Below, one piece after another: positions 51,989 through 60,895 of a DNA stretch of 64,000 nucleotides. The stretch's first letter is position 1, and each line of letters starts with the position of its first letter. Under the pieces are notes generated by a model that did no database searches, had not been told where the DNA came from, and was given only the letters and a program-made list of their open reading frames with translations. Both the position numbers and the translations under genes were made by a program. Source of the DNA: an uncultured Oscillospiraceae bacterium (lineage in GTDB: Bacteria; Bacillota; Clostridia; Oscillospirales; Acutalibacteraceae); the NCBI GenBank assembly GCA_900540275.1, contig UQFO01000002.1, positions 124,001 through 188,000 of the forward strand, in the 5' to 3' direction.

Positions 51989-54616
51989 TTATGCGTTCTC
52001 CTTTGCCTGGCGGATTAAATCGAACAGGATATTCATCGATTCAATCGGCGTAAGCGTATTGATATCGACAGAAAGCAGCTTTTCCTTGATTTGGGAAGTC
52101 CCCGTGTCGAGCAGGGACATCTCCATCAGGGGTTCCAGCGCGCTTTTTGCCCTTTTTGTTTTCTTTTCTACGGGAGCCTTGCCGTTTTCGCCTTCAAGCT
52201 CCTTTAAAATCTGCTTTGCGCGGGTTATAATCCAGTCCGGGATGCCCGCGAGCTTTGCAACCTCGATACCGTAGCTGTCGTCCGCGCCGCCCGGTACAAT
52301 CCTGCGCAAAAACGTGATGTCGTCCCCACGCTTTTTGACCGCGATATTATAGTTCTTTACGCCGTCGAGCAGGTTTTCCATGACGGTCAGCTCATGGTAA
52401 TGCGTTGCGAAAAGCGTTTTGGCGCCGAGCTTCTTTTTGTCGGTCACGTATTCAAGCACCGCGCGCGCTATGCTCATCCCGTCAAAGGTTGAGGTTCCCC
52501 TGCCGATTTCATCCAAAATCAACAGGCTGCGGGAGGTGGCGCTTTTGACAATATTTGCAACCTCGTTCATCTCGACCATAAAGGTTGACTGCCCGGAGGC
52601 CAAATCGTCCGACGCGCCGACCCTTGTAAAGATGCTGTCTACTATGCCGATTTCCGCCGAATTCGCGGGCACAAAGCTCCCGATTTGCGCCATCAGGACA
52701 ATCAGCGCCGCCTGGCGCATATAGGTCGATTTACCCGCCATGTTCGGGCCGGTGATAATGGCGGTGCGGTTGTCGGCAGTATCGAGATAAACGTCATTCG
52801 GGACGAACGGCGCGCCGTCGAGCAGGCACTCCACAACGGGATGGCGGCTGTCTTTTAATTTGATGGCACCGCTTAAATTGACCTCTGGCCGGCAGTAGCG
52901 GTTGTCTGAGGCGGTGGACGCAAAGGAACAGAGTACATCGAGCTGCGCAATACACTTTGCGGTGTTTTGAATCCGCGTAAGCTCCGCGGCAACCGCCTTG
53001 CGCACCTCGTCAAAGAGCGTATATTCAAGCGAAACGGCGCGGTCCTTCGCGCCAAGTATCCTTCCCTCAAGCTCTTTTAATTCCTGTGTAATAAACCGCT
53101 CGCAGTTTGTAAGCGTCTGTTTTCTGATATATGTATCGGGCACCATTTCCTTGTAGGAGTTTGAAACCTCGATATAGTAACCGAATACGCGGTTATACCC
53201 AACCTTGAGCTTTGGTATGCCGCTGTTCCTGCGTTCCTGCGCCTCAATGTTTGCAAGCAGGTCGGTCGAGCTGTTCATATCCCCGTTTAGCATGTCGAGC
53301 TCTTTGTTAAAACCCTTCCGGATGATACCGCCCTCCCGCACGGAAAACGGCGGGTCGTCCACGATTGCGCGGTCAATTAAATCCCGCATATCGGCAAGCT
53401 CATCGATACCTTCATAAATTTCCCGCAAATAGCTGGAGGAAACGCCCGCAAGCTGCTCCTTGACCTCCGGCAGCTTTTGGAGCGCGGTAGAAAGCGAGCG
53501 AAGCTCCCTGCCGTTCGAAGTTCCGTAAACGATGCGCGTCATCAGACGCTCGATATCGAGTACGCCGGAAAGCGTGTTTACAAGCTCCAGGCGCGTAACG
53601 GTGCTGTTTACAAGCTCCTCCACCGCGTTTTGCCTTTTGACAATGGGCGCGCAGCTGATAAGCGGCTGTTCAATCCACGAGCGAAGCATCCGCTTGCCCA
53701 TGGCGGTTTTTGTTTTGTCGATAACCCAAAGGAGGCTTCCGCGCTTTTCCTTGCTGCGCAGCGTTTCCATCAGCTCAAGATTGCGCCGCGTATTGAAGTC
53801 GAGGTTCATAAACTGTGTCTCGCTGTACACGTCGAGCGTATTGATGCGCTCAAGCCCCGTTTTCTGCGTTTCTCTGAGGTAATTAAGCAGCGCGCCGATA
53901 CCGCACACGAGCTCGCGCTTGCCTTCGTCATACAAAGGCTTCACGTTCTTTTCCCCGAACTGCGAAACGGCGCTTGCAAAGCATTCGGCGTCGTCAAATT
54001 TGTCGTCGGAAAGCATTTCAACACCGGCTGAAAGCCTGTCCCTGATAAAGCCCGGCAGCTCTTTAAAATTAACCGTGTCCCCGCCGATTAGTATTTCACG
54101 CGGGGTAAAACGGGATAGCTCGTTTTGAAGCTTTGCAAGGCAATCGCTCCCCTCGAGGGTGGTCGCGTGGAGCTCGCCTGTCGAAATATCGCAAAACGCG
54201 ACGCCGACGCTGCCGTTCCTTGTAAAGGCGCAGCAGATATAGTTGTTTTTGCCTTCGTCAAGCATGCTGCTCTCGATGACCGTTCCGGGCGTAATGACGC
54301 GTATAATATCGCGTTTGACGAGCCCCTTCGCGGTTGCCGGGTCCTCGGTTTGCTCACAAATGGCAACCTTATAGCCCTTGGCGACGAGCCGCGCTATGTA
54401 TGCCTCGCTGCTGTGGTAGGGAACGCCGCACATGGGCGCGCGTTCCTCCTGCCCGCAGTCCCTGCCTGTTAAGGTCAGCTCGAGCTCCTTCGACGCAAGC
54501 TTTGCGTCGTCAAAGAACATCTCGTAAAAATCGCCGAGGCGAAAAAACAAAATGCTGTCCTTGTTCTCCTCTTTGATTTTGAAATATTGTTTCATCATCG
54601 GGCTGAGTTCAGCCAT
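51989..54616 (-). CDS. mutS: DNA mismatch repair protein MutS
   Basis: 875 residues, standard. N-terminal mismatch-binding domain with FFRLGDFYEMFFDDA (FxE motif, about 24-38), core and clamp domains, and the ATPase TGPNMAGKSTYMRQ (about 620-633), LILDEIGRGTSTFDG. Recognises mispairs and recruits MutL. Ends with a short helix-turn-helix tail, normal length. Confidence 0.98.
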   Translation of the reverse strand: MAELSPMMKQYFKIKEENKDSILFFRLGDFYEMFFDDAKLASKELELTLTGRDCGQEERAPMCGVPYHSSEAYIARLVAKGYKVAICEQTEDPATAKGLVKRDIIRVITPGTVIESSMLDEGKNNYICCAFTRNGSVGVAFCDISTGELHATTLEGSDCLAKLQNELSRFTPREILIGGDTVNFKELPGFIRDRLSAGVEMLSDDKFDDAECFASAVSQFGEKNVKPLYDEGKRELVCGIGALLNYLRETQKTGLERINTLDVYSETQFMNLDFNTRRNLELMETLRSKEKRGSLLWVIDKTKTAMGKRMLRSWIEQPLISCAPIVKRQNAVEELVNSTVTRLELVNTLSGVLDIERLMTRIVYGTSNGRELRSLSTALQKLPEVKEQLAGVSSSYLREIYEGIDELADMRDLIDRAIVDDPPFSVREGGIIRKGFNKELDMLNGDMNSSTDLLANIEAQERRNSGIPKLKVGYNRVFGYYIEVSNSYKEMVPDTYIRKQTLTNCERFITQELKELEGRILGAKDRAVSLEYTLFDEVRKAVAAELTRIQNTAKCIAQLDVLCSFASTASDNRYCRPEVNLSGAIKLKDSRHPVVECLLDGAPFVPNDVYLDTADNRTAIITGPNMAGKSTYMRQAALIVLMAQIGSFVPANSAEIGIVDSIFTRVGASDDLASGQSTFMVEMNEVANIVKSATSRSLLILDEIGRGTSTFDGMSIARAVLEYVTDKKKLGAKTLFATHYHELTVMENLLDGVKNYNIAVKKRGDDITFLRRIVPGGADDSYGIEVAKLAGIPDWIITRAKQILKELEGENGKAPVEKKTKRAKSALEPLMEMSLLDTGTSQIKEKLLSVDINTLTPIESMNILFDLIRQAKENA

Positions 54617-54648
54617 TGTTTTTTCACCTCATGCGTTGTCTTTTATTT

Positions 54649-55053
54649 TTAGTGGCATCCGGAGCAGGAAGAGCAGCTTCCGCCGCAGCTCGGGGTATAA
54701 TCGGTCGTCTCCGGGTCTTCCCCATCCGCCGACTGGGTGATAATCGCGATGATGCGCTGTAACACGGTGTCGAGCGCCTCTTTATGATGGTTATAGGCGA
54801 GCATGTTTCCGTTTTTCATAATTTTGTCGTACACCTCGCGCATTTCTGTGTTTAACGCCTGAAGCTTCTCGTCGTCGCGGTCGGTCTTGGTCGCCTCGTT
54901 GTTAATAGCCATACGCTTTAAATTAAACTGGCCAATCATCTCCTGAAGCTCCTTGTCCTCGTCGCTTTGCTGCTTCGCAATCTGCAGCTTCAGATAGCTG
55001 TCTTCCTTCTGGATTGCCTTTCCAAGCTCTCTTGCCATTTCGATAAGTTCCAT
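54649..55053 (-). CDS. ylbF: YlbF/YmcA family (RicF-like) protein with Cys-rich tail
   Basis: 134 residues. Helical YlbF-type domain (about 1-112, IEMARELGKAIQKEDSYLKL, LQEMIGQFNLKRMAIN), then a unique tail with CGGSCSSCSGCH (about 123-134). In B. subtilis the YlbF-YmcA-YaaT complex carries Fe-S clusters and controls RNA maturation and competence. Here the gene follows miaB, as ymcA does there. The added cysteines suggest a metal or Fe-S role. Confidence 0.85.
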   Translation of the reverse strand: MELIEMARELGKAIQKEDSYLKLQIAKQQSDEDKELQEMIGQFNLKRMAINNEATKTDRDDEKLQALNTEMREVYDKIMKNGNMLAYNHHKEALDTVLQRIIAIITQSADGEDPETTDYTPSCGGSCSSCSGCH

Positions 55054-55071
55054 TTTTACATCCTCCTGGTT

Positions 55072-56481
55072 TTATAAAAGCTCGCCATTTAAAATCCAAT
55101 TGCGCGCTTTTGTTATTTTGACATGGACAAACGTGCCGATAAGCTCCTCCGGCCCGTCGTGCTCCACTATTATATTGCCGGAAGTACGCGAAGTTAATGC
55201 ATCGTTTTTACCTGTTTTTCCTTCTACCAAAACCTTGACGGTCTGGCCGACCATATGGGCGCACCTGGCAGCCGCGATTTCCTCCTGCACCTGCAAAAGC
55301 TCGGAAAACCATTTCGATTTTTCAGAAGCGGGAACAGGGTCGTCCAGCTTTGCGGCGGGCGTGCCGGCGCGTGGGGAAAAGATAAAGGTAAAAAGCGATG
55401 TAAAACCTATTTCACGCACAAGCGAAAGCGTTTCTTTAAAATCCTCATACGATTCGCCGGGGAAACCGACAATCACATCGCTTGTAAGCGACACGTCTGG
55501 AATTTTTTCTTTTGCGTACCGGACGATTTCCAAATACTGCTCCCTGGTATACCGCCGGTTCATCTGCTTTAAGATGCGGTTGCTGCCCGACTGGAACGGC
55601 AGGTGCAGGTGCAGGCTGATATGCCGTCCCCGCGCGATGGTATCTATCAGTTCCTTGGTGCAGTCCTTCGGATGGCTCGTCATAAAGCGCAGCCAATAAT
55701 CACCGTCGATTTCGTCTATTTTTGAAAGCAGCTGCGCGAAGGTGATATCTTCCTCCAGCCCTTTTCCGTATGAATTTACGTTTTGCCCGAGCAGCGTAAT
55801 GTCCTTATAGCCGGACTCGATAAGCCCGCGCGCCTCCTTCAGGATTTCTTCCGGCTTGCGGCTGCGCTCCCTGCCGCGCACATACGGTACGACACAGTAG
55901 GAACAGAAGTTGTCGCAGCCGTACATAATGGGCAGCCATCCTTTAAAGGTGCCGTCGCGTTTTACAGGGATGCCCTCATGAACGAGCCTGTCGTCATCGC
56001 CCCTTACGAACACGCGTTTTCCGGTAAACAGGCTTTCATATAGAAGCTCCGGAAAGCGGTGCAGGTAATGCGTGCCGAAAACCAGCCCGACAAACGGATA
56101 GCTTTTATAAATGCGGTCCGCTATGTGCTGCTGCTCCATCATACAGCCGCACAGCGCGATGAGTACCGACGGGTGCCGGCGTTTGAGCGCCTTGAGCGCG
56201 CCCACATTGCCGAACACCCGGTCCTCGGCATGTTCCCGGACGGCACAGGTATTGAACAGGATGAAATCCGCGTCATCCGGGGTATCTGTAAAGGAATAGC
56301 CCATTTCACTGAGCATCCCTTTGATTTTTTCACTGTCGGCCACATTTTGCTGGCAGCCGTACGTCCTGATATAGGCAAGCGGCCTGCCGCCGCGCGCGCG
56401 CACCTGCATAATTTCCGTTATGAGCTGCGTGTATTCCTTTTGGCTATGCGCCTGTGTTTTTTCTTCTGTATTTTCAGGCAA
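55072..56481 (-). CDS. miaB: tRNA-2-methylthio-N6-dimethylallyladenosine synthase
   Basis: 469 residues from TTG 56481 (GGAGG upstream). UPF0004 domain with three Cys of the auxiliary cluster (TYGCQQN, NTCAVRE, ALCGCMMEQ), radical SAM CxxxCxxC in GCDNFCSYCVVPY (about 190), and a C-terminal TRAM domain. Acts on i6A37 made by MiaA. First gene of the long minus-strand operon towards mutS-mutL. Confidence 0.97.
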   Translation of the reverse strand: MPENTEEKTQAHSQKEYTQLITEIMQVRARGGRPLAYIRTYGCQQNVADSEKIKGMLSEMGYSFTDTPDDADFILFNTCAVREHAEDRVFGNVGALKALKRRHPSVLIALCGCMMEQQHIADRIYKSYPFVGLVFGTHYLHRFPELLYESLFTGKRVFVRGDDDRLVHEGIPVKRDGTFKGWLPIMYGCDNFCSYCVVPYVRGRERSRKPEEILKEARGLIESGYKDITLLGQNVNSYGKGLEEDITFAQLLSKIDEIDGDYWLRFMTSHPKDCTKELIDTIARGRHISLHLHLPFQSGSNRILKQMNRRYTREQYLEIVRYAKEKIPDVSLTSDVIVGFPGESYEDFKETLSLVREIGFTSLFTFIFSPRAGTPAAKLDDPVPASEKSKWFSELLQVQEEIAAARCAHMVGQTVKVLVEGKTGKNDALTSRTSGNIIVEHDGPEELIGTFVHVKITKARNWILNGELL

Positions 56482-56516
56482 TCGGTCGTGCCTCCATTCC
56501 TTTAAGCTTACCGTTT

Positions 56517-56545
56517 ATAATACCATATGACGCCGTTATCTTCAA
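56517..56545 (-). promoter_or_regulatory. Promoter of miaB
   Basis: TTGAAG (56540-56545), 17-base spacer, TATTAT (56517-56522) with an extended TGG on the minus strand. Confidence 0.7.
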
Positions 56546-56578
56546 GAGGCGACGGCGGATTGCGACATAAATTTACAA

Positions 56579-57229
56579 TTAGGACGCATTTTTTCCGAGA
56601 TATAAAGCCGGGACAGTGCCGACGATAACCGTCTCTGCAATTGGTACGTTCGTTACAACCTCTACGTTCTTGAGGCCTTCGTCGCCGATTAGGAACATTT
56701 TGGCTGTAATTGTAAGCTCGATGATGTGCTGCGTCTGGTTGATTCCCGCTGAAACGAACTTGCTGTCAACCTTTGTCTCGATGCTGCTTTCAAAGTCGAG
56801 CACAATGGGAATGCGCGGCCCTTTTCCTTTGAGCAGCTCGATTCCGGAAAGGTCGCCCGCCGCAATTTGTATCGCGCGGCTGCGCAGGGAATCGATTTGC
56901 TTCTGCGCTTCGAGCGTATAGGCCGCCTTTAATTTGTTCATATTGAGTGAATTTGTTGTAATGCCCTGGATGGAGCTGCCATCCTGCGTATATTGGACTG
57001 TGGCAAGGTCGCTGTATGTAAAATCGACATCCTGAAGCTCTGTCTGCGCCGCCGTATTGATTGCTTCGGTCGCAAGCGCCGTTGCCTTCACATTGGCGAT
57101 GCCGGAAATCATTGGGCGGAGCATTATTTCAAAAAAAATAAAAACGGCAGCCGCCAAAACCAAAAGAAATAAAAACACCCTTTTGAACACATTTGGCTTT
57201 TTCCGTTTTCTGTACCGGTATCGGAACAT
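56579..57229 (-). CDS. yunB: Sporulation protein YunB
   Basis: 216 residues: basic N-terminus (RYRYRKRKKPNVFKR), one membrane anchor (about 18-40), then the YunB domain (VKATALATEAINTAA, GKGPRIPIVLDFESSIETKV, GINQTQHIIELTI, VVTNVPIAETVIVGTVPALYL). YunB is a conserved sporulation protein of unclear function. The ribosome site lies in the 3' arm of the hairpin at 57234-57263. Confidence 0.9.
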   Translation of the reverse strand: MFRYRYRKRKKPNVFKRVFLFLLVLAAAVFIFFEIMLRPMISGIANVKATALATEAINTAAQTELQDVDFTYSDLATVQYTQDGSSIQGITTNSLNMNKLKAAYTLEAQKQIDSLRSRAIQIAAGDLSGIELLKGKGPRIPIVLDFESSIETKVDSKFVSAGINQTQHIIELTITAKMFLIGDEGLKNVEVVTNVPIAETVIVGTVPALYLGKNAS

Positions 57230-57233
57230 AGAA

Positions 57234-57263
57234 ACACCCCTCGATATACTATTCGAGGGGTGT
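57234..57263 (-). terminator. Terminator overlapping the yunB ribosome site
   Basis: ACACCCCTCGA (57234-57244) and TCGAGGGGTGT (57253-57263): perfect 11-bp stem, 8-base loop. On the minus strand its 3' arm contains GAGGGGTG, the only ribosome site of yunB, with TTTCT between it and the ATG. Confidence 0.8.
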
Positions 57264-57281
57264 CGATTCGGTTCATGATTT

Positions 57282-57758
57282 TCAGCTCATCAGGTCTTCT
57301 TCTTCGTCCTTCTTTTCAGAAGCGCAGCAGCCACAGCCGCATTCCTCTTCCTCGTCGAACAAATCGGAAAAATCAAACTCAAGGTTTTCTCCGCACTTGG
57401 GGCAGTCCATTTCGCCGGAAAGGAGCAGGTCCTCTTCCAGGCAGATGACTTCGCCGCAGGTCGGGCAGGTAACCTCATAATATACGTCTTCATCGTCGTC
57501 CTCGTCGTCGCAACAGCCGCAGTCGCAGCTTTCAAGCTCGTCGTAGAACTCCTCTTCGAGGTCGGCTAAATCCTCGTCGACCGCATCAACCTGCTCGCAT
57601 ACGTCGTCAAGGCACTCCTCAACCTCCGTCACGGCAAGCGCCATATCGTCCAGCAAATCGACGATTGCGCCGATAAGCTTGACCTCGTCCTTGTTTTCGT
57701 CGAGCTTTAAGCCCTCCGCCAGTCCCTTGATATAAGAAATTTTTTCAGTCAGCGTCAT
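57282..57758 (-). CDS. CD1247 N-terminal-domain protein, acidic and Cys-rich
   Basis: 158 residues from ATG 57758 (AAGGAGAAC upstream); the in-frame extension overlaps efp. N-terminal domain TLTEKISYIKGLAEGLKLDE matches the CD1247 family. Then a very acidic region and zinc-binding clusters: CDCGCC, CPTCGE...CPKCGE, and CGCGCC near the end. Probably binds zinc. In an operon with efp (16-base gap). Function unknown. Confidence 0.85.
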   Translation of the reverse strand: MTLTEKISYIKGLAEGLKLDENKDEVKLIGAIVDLLDDMALAVTEVEECLDDVCEQVDAVDEDLADLEEEFYDELESCDCGCCDDEDDDEDVYYEVTCPTCGEVICLEEDLLLSGEMDCPKCGENLEFDFSDLFDEEEECGCGCCASEKKDEEEDLMS

Positions 57759-57774
57759 TTTTGTTCTCCTTCTG

Positions 57775-58332
57775 TTATGCGCGGGCCATATATTCGCCCG
57801 TACGCGTGTCGATTTGAATCGTATCGCCTTCATTGATGAAAATGGGAACCTTGATTTCCGCGCCCGTTTCAAGCGTTGCGGGTTTGGTGACGTTCGTTGC
57901 GGTATCGCCCTTTACGCCCGGTTCTGTCTGCGTAACCTCAAGCGTTACAAAGTTCGGCGGCTCTACGCCAAATACGTTGCCCTTGTAGGAAAGCACCTTG
58001 CAGGTCATGTTTTCCTTGACGAACTTGAAGCTGTCGCCGAGTACGCTCTTGCTGATTGGAATCTGCTCGTATGTCTCGCTGTCCATGAAATAATAAAGGT
58101 CGCCGTCGCTGTAGAGGTATTCCATGTCCTTTCTCTCGATAAAAGCGGTCGGGTATTTGTCGTTGGGGTTAAAGGTCTTTTCAACGACAGAGCCTGTAAT
58201 GACATTCCTGATTTTTGTGCGAACGAAAGCGGCGCCCTTGCCCGGCTTGACATGCTGAAACTCGATGATAGAGACAACCTGTCCGTCCATCTCAAAGGTG
58301 ACGCCGTTTCTGAAATCTCCTGCAGATATCAT
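57775..58332 (-). CDS. efp: Elongation factor P
   Basis: 185 residues from ATG 58332 (AGGAGG upstream). Three OB-type domains, with the tip loop VKPGKGAAFVRTKI holding the Lys that is the usual modification site, and the C-terminal domain EIKVPIFINEGDTIQIDTRTGEY. Relieves ribosome stalling at polyproline. Own consensus promoter. Confidence 0.98.
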   Translation of the reverse strand: MISAGDFRNGVTFEMDGQVVSIIEFQHVKPGKGAAFVRTKIRNVITGSVVEKTFNPNDKYPTAFIERKDMEYLYSDGDLYYFMDSETYEQIPISKSVLGDSFKFVKENMTCKVLSYKGNVFGVEPPNFVTLEVTQTEPGVKGDTATNVTKPATLETGAEIKVPIFINEGDTIQIDTRTGEYMARA

Positions 58333-58399
58333 AAATAAAATCCTCCTAAAATATACGTTGCCGGTAAAACATACAGGGTTTACCAATTTACAAATTTAT

Positions 58400-58428
58400 A
58401 TTATACAGATGAACCCGCCAAATTGCAA
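58400..58428 (-). promoter_or_regulatory. Promoter of efp
   Basis: TTGCAA (58423-58428), 17-base spacer, TATAAT (58400-58405) on the minus strand. Confidence 0.88.
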
Positions 58429-58445
58429 CAGCCAAGCCGAAAAAA

Positions 58446-59522
58446 TTAGAGAATCATGAGTTCTTTGGGGATATTTGTAAGGTTTGTACAGCCGCTTTTG
58501 GCCACGCAGACTATGTCCTCGATACGCACGCCGAACTTTCCCGGCAGGTAGATGCCCGGCTCTACCGTGACAATCATGCCGCTGCTCAAAATGGTTTCTG
58601 ATGCTGCGGAAAGGCGCGGCTCTTCATGGATGCAAAGGCCGACGCCATGGCCCGTGGAATGGCCGAAGAAATCACCGTAGCCTTCCCCCTTGATAATATC
58701 GCGAGCGAGCGCGTCGGCATATTCGCCGGTAATACCCGCGCGTATTCCTTTGAGCGCCGTTTCCTGCGCGTTCCTTACGATATCGTAAATCCTCTGCTGC
58801 TCTTCAGTTACATGGCGTACCGCTACCGTGCGCGTCATGTCGCTGTGGTAGCCGTCAAATACCGCGCCGATGTCCATCGTGACGAAATCTCCTTCTTTTA
58901 CAACGGAGCCGTCGGGTTCACCGTGCGGCAGGGACGTCTTTTTGCCGGTAATGGTAATCAAATCAAACGCTGCGCCCTGCGCGCCGCGTTTTTTCATTTC
59001 AAATTCCAGGCTAAGCGCAAGCTCGCGCTCCGTTACGCCGGGCTTTAAAATATTCAGCGTCTCAAGGTACGCTTCCTCCGTTATGCGCTGCGCTTCCTTG
59101 ATTTTCATAATTTCGGCGCGGCTTTTAATCAGCCGCATATTGCAAAGCAGCTGGTCGAGCGTCTCATCCGCTACCGTGCCGACGGAAAACGGCTCAAGCA
59201 TCTTTGCAAACCGGTGCGCCTGCTTTACGCTGATGCCCTCGCATTCGAGATAAACGGTTTTGACGCGGTGCTTTTTTAAAAGTGTTTTCAGGCTTTCGGA
59301 GAGCCGGTCGAATACAACGACCTCCATATGCTTCACAGCCTTTTTTGCCGCCTCGCCATAACGGAAGTCCACAAGCAGGTAAGCGCTTGTCCTTGTTATG
59401 AGCACACACCCGGCGGAGGAACGGAAGCCCGTTAAATAAAAACGGTTGACGTCCGATGTGACCAGCGCAGCCTCTCCCGGCTGCGTCAGGCCTTCGCGCA
59501 GGCGTTCCCATCTGTTTTTCAT
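58446..59522 (-). CDS. Xaa-Pro peptidase family M24B
   Basis: 358 residues. N-terminal creatinase-like domain (about 1-125), then a pita-bread metallopeptidase: ligands in VTMDIGAVFDGYHSDMTRT (two Asp), GHSTGHGVG (His), TVEPGIYLPG and GVRIEDIV (Glu). Releases residues before proline. Often next to efp in Firmicutes, as here. Confidence 0.94.
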   Translation of the reverse strand: MKNRWERLREGLTQPGEAALVTSDVNRFYLTGFRSSAGCVLITRTSAYLLVDFRYGEAAKKAVKHMEVVVFDRLSESLKTLLKKHRVKTVYLECEGISVKQAHRFAKMLEPFSVGTVADETLDQLLCNMRLIKSRAEIMKIKEAQRITEEAYLETLNILKPGVTERELALSLEFEMKKRGAQGAAFDLITITGKKTSLPHGEPDGSVVKEGDFVTMDIGAVFDGYHSDMTRTVAVRHVTEEQQRIYDIVRNAQETALKGIRAGITGEYADALARDIIKGEGYGDFFGHSTGHGVGLCIHEEPRLSAASETILSSGMIVTVEPGIYLPGKFGVRIEDIVCVAKSGCTNLTNIPKELMIL

Positions 59523-59552
59523 AGCAAACCCTTCTTTTCAGCCGTTAATCAG

Positions 59553-59990
59553 TCATGATATTATGCCCTTTACCGCATCGATTGCAAGGAAATACACCTG
59601 TTTGCCAAAGCCCGCAATCTGCCCTTTGCAAACGGGCGCAATGACGGAGGTATGCCGGAACTCTTCCCTGGCGTGGATGTTCGACATATGCACCTCGATA
59701 AAGGGCAGCTCCGCGCAGGGAATGGCGTCGCGAAGCGCATAGCTATAGTGCGTAAGCGCGCCCGCGTTTATAATGGCAGCCAGGTACCTTCCGCGCGCCG
59801 CGTGGATTTGGTCGATTAAACCGCCCTCGTGGTTCGATTGGAAAACATCCACTTCATAGCCGCGGCTGTTCCCATAGGCGATTACCTCTTCTTTTATACT
59901 TTCCGCAGTCTGCTGTCCGTATACTTTTTTCTCGCGCACGCCAACCATGTTGAGGTTCGGGCCGAGCAGCAAAAGGATTTTATTGTTCAT
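59553..59990 (-). CDS. aroQ: 3-dehydroquinate dehydratase, type II
   Basis: 145 residues, normal. GPNLNMVGVREKKVYG (active Arg and Tyr loop, about 9-24), INAGALTHYSYALRDAI, EVHMSNIHAREEFRHTSV (catalytic His about 98). Third step of the shikimate pathway. The active-site loop starts GPNLNM rather than GPNLNL, a normal variant. Common neighbour of pepP-efp. Confidence 0.95.
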   Translation of the reverse strand: MNNKILLLLGPNLNMVGVREKKVYGQQTAESIKEEVIAYGNSRGYEVDVFQSNHEGGLIDQIHAARGRYLAAIINAGALTHYSYALRDAIPCAELPFIEVHMSNIHAREEFRHTSVIAPVCKGQIAGFGKQVYFLAIDAVKGIIS

Positions 59991-60006
59991 GCTGTTTTCC
60001 TCCTTT

Positions 60007-60501
60007 TTAAAAAGGCGTTTTCCTTGCTTCGATTCTTTTGCGGAAGCCTTTCATCAAAAAGCGCCGGAACTTTACGGTGCCGCGCTCGTTTTCAAGGCTG
60101 ACAGGGTCGACAAGCAGCGCCTTCAACCCTAAGATCTTTGCGCCCATAATATCGGTAAAAACCTGGTCGCCCACAACTAAAATATCATGCCGCCTTGCGC
60201 GCAGGCGTATTTTCGCGCGTAAAAAGCCAAATGGGGAGGGCTTTAGGCAAAAGCTCACATACTCCGCGCCCAGCGCGTCGGAAAAAGGCTTTACCCTGCT
60301 TTTGAAATTGTTCGAGCATAAAACGACGCGCACGCCGTGCCGCTTCATTTCACGAAGCCAGGCTTCTATGCCCTCATACGGCTTTGGCGCCCCGTAGGAT
60401 TTAATTGTATTGTCGATATCGAGAAGGACACAGCGCACGCGGAGCTTTGAAAGCATCGCGGCATTTATGTCCGTTACCTTATGTGTATAGGCTGTCTTCA
60501 T
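60007..60501 (-). CDS. yqeG: YqeG family HAD phosphatase
   Basis: Start ATG 60501 or TTG 60513; GCAGGTTGG is upstream of both. About 164 residues. HAD class IIIA: nucleophile in LLDIDNTIKSYG (about 30), VLCSNNFKSRV (motif II Ser/Asn), and KPSPFGFLRAK...VVGDQVFTDIMGAK (motifs III-IV). Substrate not known. Just after aroQ. Confidence 0.92.
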   Translation of the reverse strand: MKTAYTHKVTDINAAMLSKLRVRCVLLDIDNTIKSYGAPKPYEGIEAWLREMKRHGVRVVLCSNNFKSRVKPFSDALGAEYVSFCLKPSPFGFLRAKIRLRARRHDILVVGDQVFTDIMGAKILGLKALLVDPVSLENERGTVKFRRFLMKGFRKRIEARKTPF

Positions 60502-60528
60502 ATATTCTACCAACCTGCCGGATATTCA

Positions 60529-60555
60529 AAAAAGCGGGCGCAATGCCCGCTTTTT
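60529..60555 (-). terminator. Terminator of rpsU
   Basis: AAAAAGCGGGC (60529-60539) and GCCCGCTTTTT (60545-60555), perfect 11-bp stem, loop GCAAT. Confidence 0.92.
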
Positions 60556-60592
60556 CATTGGAGTCGCTATCATTGCAGTTAAAAGCGGTAAG

Positions 60593-60769
60593 TTATTTAA
60601 ACTTACGCTTACGTGCCGCTTCAGACTTCTTCTTGCGCTTGACGGAGGGCTTTTCATAAGCCTCTCTCTTGCGCACCTCAGCAATAACGCCGGCTCTTGC
60701 GCACTGCTTTTTAAACCTTCTCAAAGCGCTTTCAAGAGATTCGTTATCCTTGATTCTGACTTCTGACAT
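60593..60769 (-). CDS. rpsU: 30S ribosomal protein S21
   Basis: 58 residues (too short for many ORF callers). Starts MSEVRIKDNESLESALRRFK and ends in a basic tail with KKKSEAARKRKFK, both typical. GGGAGGGAAG upstream of the ATG. Consensus promoter at 60828-60857, own terminator. Confidence 0.97.
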   Translation of the reverse strand: MSEVRIKDNESLESALRRFKKQCARAGVIAEVRKREAYEKPSVKRKKKSEAARKRKFK

Positions 60770-60827
60770 CTATCTTCCCTCCCATCCGCCATCAGGCAGG
60801 GGTTGCTTGCATTGAATTGCACTAATT

Positions 60828-60857
60828 ATTATACAATAAACATCTTCCAAATGTCAA
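60828..60857 (-). promoter_or_regulatory. Promoter of rpsU
   Basis: Perfect boxes TTGACA (60852-60857) and TATAAT (60828-60833) with an 18-base spacer on the minus strand. Confidence 0.92.
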
Positions 60858-60895
60858 GACTAATGTGCATATTTCGACGGATTATTTATTGTACC

